This document shows, in pieces, positions 23,101-38,100 of a DNA stretch of 64,000 nucleotides. A program made the position numbers and the translations under genes. Source of the stretch: Symsagittifera roscoffensis (taxonomy: Eukaryota > Xenacoelomorpha > Acoela > Convolutidae); assembly GCF_963678635.1 (NCBI RefSeq), contig NC_087070.1, positions 39,232,397 through 39,296,396 on the forward strand, given 5' to 3'. Below the pieces are notes generated by a model. The model saw only the letters and a program-made list of their open reading frames with translations, did not search any database and had not been told where the DNA came from. Every line of letters starts with the position of its first letter. Positions within the stretch are counted from its first letter, which is position 1.

Positions 23101-26100
23101 ATTCGCATAAAATGCAATTGAACTTTTAAAGACAAAAACTACTGTGGAAAAACTTTTGTGTTATAGCTGTATGTCATTGGCTGAAAAAAAATTTTTTCAA
23201 ACTTTTTAGCCATGTGATCGCAATTTCAGATATTCATTCAAAAGCTGTATGACAAAAAAAAACTGAAGTTTCGATGGCTGATTTTTGGCAAAAACATCTT
23301 GAAGCAATATACTGCATAAAACAAAGATTTCGACGGCTACTTATATTAAAAACTTGTTGGGCAGACCAACTGGGGATGGGAAAGGTGTTCAACACAATAA
23401 TTTTTTCTGTATTGTTTTTCAATTGGATATTAAAATCTGGTAACTTACCCCAAACTGTTTCTAAATGAATGCTCAGCGGAAATGAAACAAAATTAATCTA
23501 AAAGAGCTGAAATTTCTAGATATGATTTTTAAATCAAATTAAAGTATCTTGTTTTTGCTTAGTTTATTTTTGCAAATCATCCCCCTACAAATTATTTAAA
23601 GTATTAAGTGATTTATTTGGCTTGCAGTAACATATAAATTAGGTTAACTAGCAAGCCTGCTTTCAATTTGGATCTTTGTGAGAGCTGAGTGGGCTATGGA
23701 GTTCAAGACATCAATAGCTTTCACAAGATTTAAAAAACCACCCAAACACATTTTCTGCTGTTTTCGAAAAAAAAAAAATGTTTTTCATAATTTACTTAGT
23801 GATTTATAAGTTTCTCTTCGAACAATTTTTTTTGACATTGGATTAGTTTTTATTTTGCGTAAATTTCAAATAGAACAAACAAAGAACAAAATTATTTTTA
23901 AAAATTGGTCTCTCTTCTTTCGATTTAGTGTGAAAAACACTAAAGTAATTATACCATTCGTTTTTGGCAAAATATTCGGAAATTTTTCATCTAAACAGCT
24001 GTTTTTCATGGCAATTCAATTCGCATAAAATGCAACTGAACTTTTAAACTCAAAAACTGCTGTGGAATAATTTTTGCGTTATAGCTGTATGTCATCGGTT
24101 GAAAAAAAAATTTTTTCAAACTTTTTTGCCATGTGATCGCAATTTCAGATATTCATTCAAAAGCTGTATGACAAAATAAAATCTAAAGTTTTGATGGCTG
24201 ATTTGAGCAAAAGCTTGTTGGAGCAAAATATTGCATAAAAAATAGGCTCTTTTCCAGTTCCCCCCCTTTCAAAATATCGAATTTTATGTTTGTTTTACGT
24301 GTTATTACGGCTAAATGCGTGATGTTACGCTGTAAAGTATGAAGAACAAATCTGTTCAGAATTGTCGATTTGTTCACCACGCCGAATTTCATTGCATTGT
24401 GACAATTTTAAATAGACTTTTCAGTATTGAATTTGAAAGGGGGGGGAAACTGGAAAAGAGCCAAAAAATAGATTTCGACTGCTACTAATATTGAAGCCTT
24501 GTTGGGCAGACCAACTGGGTACTGGAAAGGTGTTCAACATAATCGTTTTCTGTATTGTTTTCCAATTGTATATTAAATCTGATAACTTCCCCAAACTGTT
24601 TCTAAAAGAATGCTCAGTGGAGCTGAAATGGTTTTCCCTTTTTTTTGCAAATCATCCCCCCTACACTCTATTTAAAGTATAAAGAGATATATTTGTCTTA
24701 CAGTAGCATATAAATTAGCAAGCCTCTTTTCTATTTGGAAATATGTGAGAGCTGGGTGAGCTATAGAGCCCAAGACATCAATAGCTTTCACAAGAAATAA
24801 GAAAAACCGCCCAAAACACAAATATCAAGATTCTGCCACTTTTTTTTGAAAATAGGAACACGAATACTGTTTAAATCAAAGCAAAGCGCTGAATGTTTTG
24901 ACTGCCCATTAAAATCCACAAAATAGTTTGTGATTTCAACAAGTTGATGAAATGTTCAAAAGTGGGAACAAGTAAACACAATTTATGATTTTGCTAAGCA
25001 AACAAGTCGCCCGAAGTGATATATTTTCTTCAAATTTACAGCAGCTTATAAAGGCTAACCTGTCTCCGTCTGAGAGTAGATTTCACGCTTTCATAAAAGT
25101 TCTCCACTTCCGGTAGCTTCAAAATTGTCTGAGATTTCACTTGTTCAGATGTAAGAGCAGCCAAGTACTCATAGATTTCAGCATTATTCTTGCTGTATCG
25201 GTCCATGCATTGAATCACCTCCCACTTTGAATCGAGTTTCAATCGAATGGCCCTCACAGTAGATGCTCCTTTAAATAATAAAAAAGGAAAACTAAAAACA
25301 GATGATGTTCGAACAGCACAGAGTGTTCGAATGGCAACTATTGATAGAAAAAACTATTGAAGAAAACAAGACCTCTGCTTTTAAGTGTGAAGAAGAGAGT
25401 GAGCATTCAGGCTTAAAAAAATTCCTATAACATGTAGGGGGGGGGGTGGATTGAGGTTTCTAAGCAGATAATTTTGAGCATGCAGGGGCAGATTGAGCAA
25501 ATTTTTGGAACAAAACTTTGTTTAACTTCGTTTTTTGTCATTCTTGTAATAATCAGTTATTTATAATAAGAATTTTCAATAAGCTCAATGAAGTTGGAGA
25601 CTAATATATCAGTTAAGAATCGCTTTACCCTTTCTATTCATATTTAAAAAGTTTGAAACTATGTGTTTAATTATAGCTGAATAAAAACTGGCTTCCAAAA
25701 TTTGCAACGGAAAACTGCCTTTTAAGAAATCCAGAAATATAAAGAATTGAGATTGACATTATCATCGACAGATATCCGTTAAAATCGAAGACCTAATTTT
25801 GTTTAACTTCGTTTTTTTGTCAGATAATTACAGTTAAGTCTTCGATTTTAACGGCATTTCTGTCGATGATAATATCAATCTCAATTTCTTTACATTTCTG
25901 AATGGGAAGTGACTAGGGCCAAACTGGATATTCGATCTTCCTTCATATTGGAGCGAATTTGTGAAACAAAAAATTGCGAATAATTTTGCCAAAAAAATCA
26001 TTTTTCTTTAAAGACAAGTATTTTCTGTTGGAAATAGCACACCAAGGGTGCCGGAGACGCAAGAAAGAAACCAATTCGTTAGAAACTGAACCTAAACTTA

Positions 26101-29100
26101 CCATTTCTATTTTTGACCATTCTGTGCACAAAGTTAATTAGGGAAAAAAGTGGAGTACCCGATTGCAATACCATTGCTTATCACAAGAGTAACAACAGCT
26201 GACATGATTAGCATGATTGCAAAATATTCCCCATATTCGATAAACAAGCTCAGCGGTACTGGCCTTCAGTGTGAATAATCAATCTAGAGCTCAATCTGAA
26301 TCTAAAACGACGATGAGCCCAAGTCAAAAATCAGCCAAGGCAACCGGTGTACACTAGATCTATCAGATAATTAGATTAGAATTAGACAAATAAAACATTT
26401 TCAAAAAATGTTATATGACAAAAATTTAGTAGAAATGTCTCTAGGACTCCATAGATCAGAGCAAATTTTCCGAAAAATACGAGAACTACCCGGTATTGGA
26501 AGAAGACCTCGGACAAGTGACGACATACGATTAGGAAAAAATTTACCAATAGATTTCAAGCTCGTACCCGCAAAAGCCAGACCAAATTTTTATATTTAGA
26601 ATACTACTAGCAGTAAATATAAAAATTTTCATTTACTGACATAAATTTTTGAAGAAAACTCTTCAACAATCTTTAATGGCGCTAAACCTAATAATTGTAC
26701 AATAACGAGCGATGAAAACAACCCTATTCGTTCTCCCCAGTAAATCTGCAGTAAATTCAAAATATTTTGGAAAAAATGTTTATTAAAAATAAAAATACAA
26801 AAATTAGTTAGTATAAAGTAAATTGTTAACCATATAAAAATCATCCTTTCATCCCATATTCATCACCTAAAACATGTGTTCTAATTAACCTACTTGTGTT
26901 CTAATTATACGTGAACCTTGTGGATCGATTTACTAATCTCCAACCCTTGATTACAATACATTACCCTTAAGTAAGATTAGGTAAGTCTATCTTAGCTTAG
27001 AATTAGCCACGAGAAAGTAAAAATCATTCTCACGAATCGATATATACTTTTCTCTCCAACCCTACAATACATGACCCAAGTTAAGCTAACCACGAAAAAA
27101 TCGTAAGAACTAACAGTTTCAGACATTAGAAATCACTTATCCAAATCTTGCATCCATCATCCTAAATCTTATGTCAAGAGACAAATTATGAAATGAACAA
27201 ACAATTATATTACACAACTGTATAATTAACGACGAAAGATACGACCTTGTAATCACACAACACAGACAAACAATAGGATACATAAGAACAAAACGAAAAA
27301 CACTTAGAAAGAAAATTATAACTAAACCAAAACAAATTATTCGAAAACGATCTCAAAGCGAAGAAACGCAGTCTCAGAATCAGAAACAAGTGAAATACAG
27401 GAACTCAACAATTTAAAAGACTCAAAAAAAACCATCAAACAGACAATCAATTATATTTTCTGACTCAGAAACCACATCACCATCAGCAATAAAAGGGAAA
27501 CGAAGGATAAAAAAGTCATACACAAACAAACCAATACGTCTATACAATTGGAATTAACCAATAAAACACATTGAAAAATTACACACTAACAGTAATACAA
27601 CACAAAAATGATTCGAAATGAAGAAAACCACAATGAAAATTCCATTTTCCTATTTTTAAAAAACCCACTAGCTGAAACTAGAGGACAAGTACAATTTTGT
27701 CTGAATTTAACCGCAAATTTATTTGAAAAAGGAGATAGTCCATGTACAAAGAAACTTCCCGAAGTAAAAATCAAAAGACAACTTGACCACTATCTAAAAG
27801 GAATTTGCAACCTTACTTATTAATATGGAATCTATGAAATTCACCAACGATGTATTTTCAGTTTTTTATATTTATCTATATTAGAAACAACAGAATCTAA
27901 AGGAGATTCACAAACTCAAACACCTCGAAGTACAACCGTAAGACACAAAAATTGAAATATTTTCTCAATTTTTAAACGCAATCCGTGAAAATCTAACAAG
28001 CAATGAAATAACTCAACATGTTAATCACGATTTTCAAAAAATCTTAGCATGCTTCATAATTGAAGTTTTTGCTCATAATATTGACCTCATTTCACTAGCA
28101 AGAAAAAACTTTAGACCACAAGATACAGGTAACGAAACTGTTTTAGCAGAACAAACAGAATATGTTTGGGACCCTGAATGGTCTCATACATCATTTATAG
28201 ATATACCAACAGATATATCAAGCCAAGCAATTAACACAATTTCTAGTCACGAGGATTATGTTAAAGTATATCTACTTACAGTTGACGCAACACCTTTAAA
28301 CACAAATTGTTAACCATATAAAAATCATCCTTTCATCCCATATTCATCACCTAAAACATGTGTTCTAATTAACCTACTTGTGTTCTAATTATACGTGAAC
28401 CTTGTGGATCGATTTACTAATCTCCAACCCTTGATTACAATACATTACCCTTAAGTAAGATTAGGTAAGTCTATCTTAGCTTAGAATTAGCCACGAGAAA
28501 GTAAAAATCATTCTCACGAATCGATATATACTTTTCTCTCCAACCCTACAATACATGACCCAAGTTAAGCTAACCACGAAAAAATCGTAAGAACTAACAG
28601 TTTCAGACATTAGAAATCACTTATCCAAATCTTGCATCCATCATCCTAAATCTTATGTCAAGAGACAAATTATGAAATGAACAAACAATTATATTACACA
28701 ACTGTATAATTAACGACGAAAGATACGACCTTGTAATCACACAACACAGACAAACAATAGGATACATAAGAACAAAACGAAAAACACTTAGAAAGAAAAT
28801 TATAATTAAACCAAAACAAATTATTCGAAAACGATCTCAAAGCGAAGAAACGCAGTCTCAGAATCAGAAACAAGTGAAATACAGGAACTCAACAATTTAA
28901 AAGACTCAAAAAAAACCATCAAACAGACAATCAATTATATTTTTCTGACTCAGAAACCACATCACCATCAGCAATAAAAGGGAAACGAAGGATAAAAAAG
29001 TCATACACAAACAAACCAATACGTCTATACAATTGGAATTAACCAATAAAACACATTGATTGAAAAATTACACACTAACAGTAATACAACACAAAAATGA

Positions 29101-32100
29101 TTCGAAATGAAGAAAACCACAATGAAAATTCCATTTTCCTATTTTTAAAAAACCCACTAGCTGAAACTAGAGGACAAGTACAATTTTGTCTGAATTTAAC
29201 CGCAAATTTATTTGAAAAAGGAGATAGTCCATGTACAAAGAAACTTCCCGAAGTAAAAATCAAAAGACAACTTGACCACTATCTAAAAGGAATTTGCAAC
29301 CTTACTTATTAATATGGAATCTATACAATAGAAATCAGTTCACCAAATGCATTTCATGGCAGATATCTAATTCAAACAGATGACGTAGTTATTGAATTTT
29401 CAAAAGTCTTCACAGAATACATTAAAAATATACAACATCAAACTCACAACGAGCGAATTCAAAATTCACCAACGATGTATTTTCAGTTTTTTATATTTAT
29501 CTATATTAGAAACAACAGAATCTAAAGGAGATTCACAAACTCAAACACCTCGAAGTACAACCGTAAGACACGAAAATTGAAATATTTTCTCAATTTTTAA
29601 ACGCAATCCGTGAAAATCTAACAAGCAATGAAATAACTCAACATGTTAATCACGATTTTCAAAAAATCTTAGCATGCTTCATAATTGAAGTTTTTGCTCA
29701 TAATATTGACCTCATTTCACTAGCAAGAAAAAACTTTAGACCACAAGATACAGGTAACGAAACTGTTTTAGCAGAACAAACAGAATATGTTTGGGACCCT
29801 GAATGGTCTCATACATCATTTAAAGATATACCAACAGATATATCAAGCCAAGCAATTAACACAATTTCTAGTCACGAGGATTATGTTAAAGTATATCTAC
29901 TTACAGTTGACGCAACACCTTTAAACACAATTCATTCTTTCCCGGTAGAGCAGGAAACAATAGTTTAAATTCAACTTTTATACAACAAGACAAGCTAAAC
30001 GGAACTAGAAATCTTATCCAACAAGATATTCAAACCCCATCACATTTCGTGACTGAAGAAATAGTTGAAACAATAACAACTACAGCATAACAAATTATCT
30101 CACCTATCCATCCAAATCTTACAACTCCAAAATCAAAAAATCCAATATTAGTATAGGTAACACTACAATATACAGTAAAACCCTCCGTTGCTCCAACGTA
30201 CTCACATATGGATTAGCAAACATTTACACCACTGACTAAACCATCACAAAAACAAAGAACCTCACATAGAAATAATTTTGCAAAACATAATTATAACTAT
30301 GTAAATAGAACAAAAACAACAAAAACCTTCTACTACAAACACCCAAAACTACTTATACTCACAAAGTCAAAATATACATCAACCACCATCAAACTCAGTA
30401 AATTTTAATGATCATCCACAAACTTCACAAGATCGAAGTGAAAAATATCGATTTTTTCAACAAACAAAAATAATACAAATCGATATCAATCCAGAAATCA
30501 ACCTCCTTACCATACAGCTAATTATATTCCATCAGATGATGAAGAATATTATAATCAAAACTTTCAACGATTTTATCCAAGCCAAAGACTTCGTTCTTAC
30601 AGCATACATCGACCAGATATTTTTTAACCATATACACGAGATGAACAAATACGACAACCTAGAACAAATCCAACATCCCAAAAAAATATTTTTCAAACAC
30701 AAAATCCAATCTATACACATCCTTATCAACCAACTCAAATGCATAACGGAATTCCACTACCGTATTATTCACCACAACATAAAATAACGAAAAATCAACT
30801 TACAAATTTTCTCAAACACCAAATGCCGCAGAATCACTACAATTGACTATGAATCCCTACCTAATGGGTGGATCATCGATATCATCAAATAAACCATTAA
30901 TGGTATTTACAGGCACAGATCCTGAATACTCTGTAGAAGATTATCTAAGCGCAGTCACAGCAAATCAAAATTTAAATATAGGACCTGAACCAGTAAATAA
31001 GCCACTTCATCAAAATTGGATAAACAGACGCACAGCATTAATCCAAACCACACTTGTTGGCGCAGCCCGAAATGGTTTTCAGTTTTACCTATAGAAATAC
31101 AATCAGATTGGAAAAGATTCACACACAAATTTTCAAAAATGTTTGACTCTGAAAGAAACAAACAACATCAAAGAATTTTATGCAATGAAATTCGTAGACT
31201 ACCGAATGAAACAATTAAACAACTCGCAGTAAGAATTAAAACACTAGTCCGAAAAACATATTCACTCAACACTCATGATTAAAAAAAATACAAAGATGAC
31301 AGAAACTTTAATGATGGCTCTAACACCTCAATTACGAAAAATAGCAAAAAAATAGAGCATCACATCCTTCCTCCATCCGAGAACCAGACTTAGACTGTAG
31401 AAAACTAGTTGATAAATTAGAAGAAGCAAAAATCACTATGAAACTAGAAGAAACAGAAAATCTAAAGTTACAATATGTCAATAACACCCAAACCACTACT
31501 TCACAAATCAATAACATACGCGACTCACATACAGATTTTTCCGAAAAAATCACTGAAATTTTAAATATATACGAGAAAAACCCAAATTTTAAAGGTAAAC
31601 CATCATTTAAAAAATGGTGCAATTATTGCCGAAGATACGGACACAGTACTGCCGAATGCAGACAAAAACAGCAAGACAATCGAAATAAACCACAAAAGTA
31701 TAGAGCACCAGATAAATCATTTCATCAGTACATGAAAAAAAGATCAAAAATTGCCTACCAAAAACATTCACAGTAAAAATAGTTCTGGAAAACCACATCC
31801 AAACAATTCAAGTTAATCTAGACACCAATCACCTTATAATTCAAACTACAGAGGTAAATCACCAAACCAAATAAATTCACGAAAATTCTCACAAAACAGA
31901 TATGTCGATCAAACAGTCGAAATAATCAATATATAAATAACTACTCAAGATCAAATTTTAGCAAAACCAACTATTCGTTTGATACCAGTTCCCATTCAAG
32001 TTCTAGAAATAGAAATCATTCAAATGATCGATCTAGAAACTCTTCATATAACAGAAATAGAAATTAGTCTAACACTAGAAACAGAAACTATTCAAATGAT

Positions 32101-35100
32101 CGGAATCAGAAATACCAAAATAATAGATCACGTGATTATTCTAACAGATCAAACTATCAAAGATCAAGCTATAACAACTATCAAAACAAATCACGCGATA
32201 ATTCAAAAAACAGAAATTCAAATTATAACAATAGACAAGGAAACTACTCTTAATCACCACATAGAAATAACACACGTTATCCAGATTCTCAGCAAAAATA
32301 TAGAAGTAATACACCAAAACATCAAAGACAAATCAATCAAGTACAAACAACTGAAGAAGTCAAATCAAATCCCTCTGGTTTTGATAATACAGAAAGTACA
32401 GACTTGCAATTAAATCATATCAATTGCGAATCCACAGACAGTGAAAGCGACACAGATAACGCAATTTCAATTATTATGATACATTTTGAAAAGGATTAAG
32501 AACCCATTATATACGAACCACCGATACAGTCATATATCTATCAAAATCATGACCAATTTCTCTTAAATTATTATACGAGACCTATAAATAATAATAAATC
32601 AATAGAAAACATAGTAGAAAAAGTAACAAAAGACAAGCCTGTAGAATGTTCCAGTACTAATCACATCTACCAAAACGTACCGAAGGAACCACAACCAAAA
32701 GAAAAATTTTGGACAATTCCCTTCCTCTTAGAAATTCTAAAAAGCAAAGAATTTCAAACACCAGGCCTTGAAATTGATTTTTTAAATGATTCTGGAGCAG
32801 AATCAAACATCATCAACATCCCCGCTTGGAATGAAATCAAAACCTTGCATCCAAAATTAATACATTTAAAAAGAGCAAGCAGGTTAGCGACAGCACAAGG
32901 CTTAACCTTAACAAACTATGGAAAAATACAACTTATCCTTGTTCCCACTCGAACAATGGAACAAAACAAACTCCTAAACAAACCATTCAAAAAAACAAAC
33001 CTTTCACATCACCGATATAAAATATAATATCATTGGGATTCCATTTTTTACTAAATACATACCAACTATTAACAGTTTAAACAGCAAAATTCATAGAAAA
33101 AATAAATACACAAGAATGAATAACATCATTAACATTCTTCCAAAGAATAAACAAACAACCACCATTCTTCTCAAAAATTTACCCTATATACAATCAGGAA
33201 CGAAAACACCTGAAACCATTAGCAGGTTATGTTTACAATTTCTCAGTCAAACAAGTTCACCTATATAATAAAAATCAAAACAAACAACATCTCTATATGT
33301 CTGAACTTGAATTCAGACCAGCTCATAAATTTTTTCGAGTAACAATCTCATCTATTAGGTACATGAAAAACTCAGACTGAGACATCCTTTCCTTACATGT
33401 CTATAAAAATTCTCCATATAAAATAACCCAACTTCAAGGACTCTCAGGTTATTGTGAAACAAACGCGACAACTTCTCCCACTAAGGAAGTAGCGTACAGA
33501 GTAAAAATATTTTACAACTATTAGATATGTGTCAATCAACAATTCTTGATGAAAAATTATCAATAAATAATATAATCAGCAACGAAAAGCGAAACACAGA
33601 CTATTTCACAAAAACACCTTATTTCAAACCAACATTTCAAATATCAAATATACAGAATAACAACAAAAATTTTTGACAATGTTCAATTTTAACAATGATA
33701 ACAAAAAAAAGAATTTGAACAAATAGATGATATACTATTGCAAAACCTAAAAGTTAACGCGATATCTAAATTTGATGTTGGAAAAGTAAATTCAGCACTA
33801 CAACTACCTTTAAAACCTGATTCAGTTTTCAAAAAACAAAGAGCAAGCAAAGTTCCAATTCACTTACACGACAAAGTTAACAGACTATTAGACATACTAG
33901 AACAATATAAAATCATTTCTCCAGTAAATAAAAAAGAACAGCCAAAGTGAAACACATTTATGAATCCTTTTATCATACTGGCAAAAGGAGAATCATTAAA
34001 AATAGTTCTAGATGCCAGATATCTCAAATTATTATACGAGACCTATAAATAATAATAAATCAATAGAAAACATAGTAGAAAAAGTAACAAAAGACAAGCC
34101 TGTAGAATGTTCCAGTACTAATCACATCTACCAAAACGTACCGAAGGAACCACAACCAAAAGAAAAATTTTGGACAATTCCCTTCCTCTTAGAAATTCTA
34201 AAAAGCAAAGAATTTCAAACACCAGGCCTTGAAATTGATTTTTTAAATGATTCTGGAGCAGAATCAAACATCATCAACATCCCCGCTTGGAATGAAATCA
34301 AAACCTTGCATCCAAAATTAATACATTTAAAAAGAGCAAGCAGGTTAGCGACAGCACAAGGCTTAACCTTAACAAACTATGGAAAAATACAACTTATCCT
34401 TGTTCCCACTCGAACAATGGAACAAAACAAACTCCTAAACAAACCATTCAAACAAACAAACCTTTCACATCACCGATATAAAATATAATATCATTGGGAT
34501 TCCATTTTTTACTAAATACATACCAACTATTAACAGTTTAAACAGCAAAATTCATAGAAAAAATAAATACACAAGAATGAATAACATCATTAACATTCTT
34601 CCAAAGAATAAACAAACAACCACCATTCTTCTCAAAAAGTTACCCTATATACAATCAGGAACGAAAACACCTGAAACCATTAGCAGGTTATGTTTACAAT
34701 TTCTCAGTCAAACAAGTTCACCTATAGAATAAAAATCAAAACAAACAACATCTCTATATGTCTGAACTTGAATTCAGACCAGCTCATAAATTTTTTCGAG
34801 TAACAATCTCATCTATTAGGTACATGAAAAACTCAGACTGAGACATCCTTTCCTTACATGTCTATAAAAATTCTCCATATAAAATAACCCAACTTCAAGG
34901 ACTCTCAGGTTATTGTGAAACAAACGCGACAACTTCTCCCACTAAGGAAGTAGCGTACAGAGTAAAAATATTTTACAACTATTAGATATGTGTCAATCAA
35001 CAATTCTTGATGAAAAATTATCAATAAATAATATAATCAGCAACGAAAAGCGAAACACAGACTATTTCACAAAAACACCTTATTTCAAACCAACATTTCA

Positions 35101-38100
35101 AATATCAAATATACAGAATAACAACAAAAATTTTTGACAATGTTCAATTTTAACAATGATAACAAAAAAAAGAATTTGAACAAATAGATGATATACTATT
35201 GCAAAACCTAAAAGTTAACGCGATATCTAAATTTGATGTTGGAAAAGTAAATTCAGCACTACAACTACCTTTAAAACCTGATTCAGTTTTCAAAAAACAA
35301 AGAGCAAGCAAAGTTCCAATTCACTTACACGACAAAGTTAACAGACTATTAGACATACTAGAACAATATAAAATCATTTCTCCAGTAAATAAAAAAGAAC
35401 AGCCAAAGTGAAACACATTTATGAATCCTTTTATCATACTGGCAAAAGGAGAATCATTAAAAATAGTTCTAGATGCCAGATATCTCAAATTATTATACGA
35501 GACCTATAAATAATAATAAATCAATAGAAAACATAGTAGAAAAAGTAACAAAAGACAAGCCTGTAGAATGTTCCAGTACTAATCACATCTACCAAAACGT
35601 ACCGAAGGAACCACAACCAAAAGAAAAATTTTGGACAATTCCCTTCCTCTTAGAAATTCTAAAAAGCAAAGAATTTCAAACACCAGGCCTTGAAATTGAT
35701 TTTTTAAATGATTCTGGAGCAGAATCAAACATCATCAACATCCCCGCTTGGAATGAAATCAAAACCTTGCATCCAAAATTAATACATTTAAAAAGAGCAA
35801 GCAGGTTAGCGACAGCACAAGGCTTAACCTTAACAAACTATGGAAAAATACAACTTATCCTTGTTCCCACTCGAACAAGGGAACAAAACAAACTCCTAAA
35901 CAAACCATTCAAACAAACCTTTCACATCACCGATATAAATTATAATATCATTGGGATTCCATTTTTTACTAAATACATACCAACTATTTTAAACAGCAAA
36001 TTTCATAGAAAAAACAAATACACAAGAATGAATAACAGCATAAACATTCTTCCAAAGAATAAACAAACAACCACCATTCTTCTCAAAATTCTACCCTATA
36101 TATAATCAGGAACGAAAACACCTGAAACCACTAGCATGTTATGTTTACAATTTCTCAGTCAAACAAGTTCACCTATATAATAAAAATCAAAACAAACAAC
36201 ATCTCTATATGTCTGACCTTGAATTCAGACCAGTTCATAAATTTTTTTGAGTAACAATCTCATCTATTAGGTACATGAAAAACTCAGACTCAGACATCCT
36301 TTCCTTACATTTCTATAAAAATTCTCCATATAAAATAACCCAACCTCTAGGAATCTCAGTTTATTGTAAAACAAACGCGACAACTTCTCCCACTAAGGAA
36401 GTAGCGTACAGAGTAAAAAATGTTTTACAACTATTAGATATGTGTCAATCAACAATTCTTGATGAAGAATTATCAATAAATAATATAATCAGCAACGAAA
36501 AGCGAAACACAGACTATTTCACAAAAACACCTTATTTCAAACCAACATTTCAAATATCAAATATACTGAATAACAACAAAAATTTTTGACAATGTTCAAT
36601 TTTAACAATGATAACAAAAAAAAGTATTTGAACAATTAGTGATACACTATTGCAATACCTAAAAGTTACCGCGGCATCTAAATTTGATGTTGGAAAAATA
36701 AATTCACCACTACAACTACCTTTAAAACCTGATGCAGTTTTCAAAAAACAAAGAGCAAGCAAAGTTCCAATTCACTTACACGACAAAATTAACAGACTAT
36801 TAGACATACTAGAACAATATAAAATCATTTCTCCAGTAAATAAAGAAGAACAGCCAAAAGGAAACACATTTATGAATCCTTTTATCATACTGGCAAAAGG
36901 AGAATCATTAAAAATAGTTCTAGATGCCAGATATCTCAATTCACTCATTGATGAATCTAAATAAAATTGGCCCATTGAACCAATTCAAGTAATTCTCACA
37001 AAAACAAAAGTCAAATATTTCACATCAGCAGATAGGAATAGTGCATAATATCAAATGCCGTTAGACGAACAATCACAAAGATTAACACAATTTGTTAATG
37101 GAAATCAACAATATGAATTCAATAGATTATTCTATGGCATCTCCATAAGCATTCTCCATAAGCAGCATTCTCAGCAATTTTGAGTAAAATTTTCCGACCA
37201 CTCATTCTCAAGAACTATGCAATCACATGTTTAGACGATGTTTTTATGCAATCACAAACCAAGGACGAAATTTTCAATGTTTTAGAAAAATATCATCAGA
37301 TATTACTACACGAAAACATGAAAGCAGCCCCAGATAAATCACATTTTTTTCTAACACGTGTAATGTTTCTTGGACATATTATCGAAACAAACATTATACC
37401 TCCATTAAAATTTCGTATAGATGCAATTCAAAAACTTCAACCACATCCAACAAAAAAAAATACAAGATTTTCTTGGAATGTTATATTTCTTAAGTAAATA
37501 AATATATAAAATGCAATTATACTTAAGACTATTCTACAACCTCCTCAGACAACAGAACAGAACAATTTTGAATGGACAACTGAACACCAAACACGACTTG
37601 AAGAAATCAAAATTCTTCTCACAGGTATCGGTGCAGCATTATTATAATACCAAAACGGAACAAATAGAATTAATATCATTTCAGCAAACTCTAGACTATT
37701 CACACAAGCTGAATTTAGACTCTCTACTCTTATGAGAGAATGCACAGCCATAAACTATACACTAACAGAAAATGAATTTTTAATACTTGGATCAAAACAT
37801 CCAACAAACTTAGTCACAGATCATAAACCCATTATATTCCTTTTCAAACAAAAGTCGTACCCAAACCACAGAGTTTATAGATTTCAATTAATTTTAATGA
37901 AGCTTCCCAACTTACATATAATTTGGTCAACAGGAAAAAATCTTGCACTACCAGATATTCTTGGTAACAACACACCACCTGAATTACCAACAAGAAAAAC
38001 AACAGTAGAAATACCACAAAACATTAAAATTTTCCTTGCAAAAGATGAAACATCACCACGATTAAAATGCAAATATGCAGTAAAAACTGACATAGACCAA

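Larger units (their letters stand above)
19525..25059 (-). other. Intron 4 of the giant gene (5.5 kb)
   Basis: Donor ACAG|GTTAGC (exon end 25060) and acceptor TTCGATTCAG (exon start 19524), phase 0. It contains a 51-bp minisatellite, a 36-bp tandem pair, two ~1-kb diverged tandem copies and a MITE, listed separately. The remainder (19525-20379, 20691-21840, 21913-22830) shows no gene; a 9-bp hairpin (GAGCGACCC ... GGGTCGCT, about 20992-21014) is the only other structure. Confidence 0.75.

Noticed and set aside
26408-26599. A 63-codon plus-strand frame at the left end of the retroelement
   Set aside because: No recognisable motif; too short and too uncertain to call a gene, though it may be part of the element's leader.
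31979-32413. A 144-codon Ile/Thr-rich frame
   Set aside because: The true retroelement frame here is the Arg/Asn/Ser-rich one next to it, continuing the nucleocapsid.
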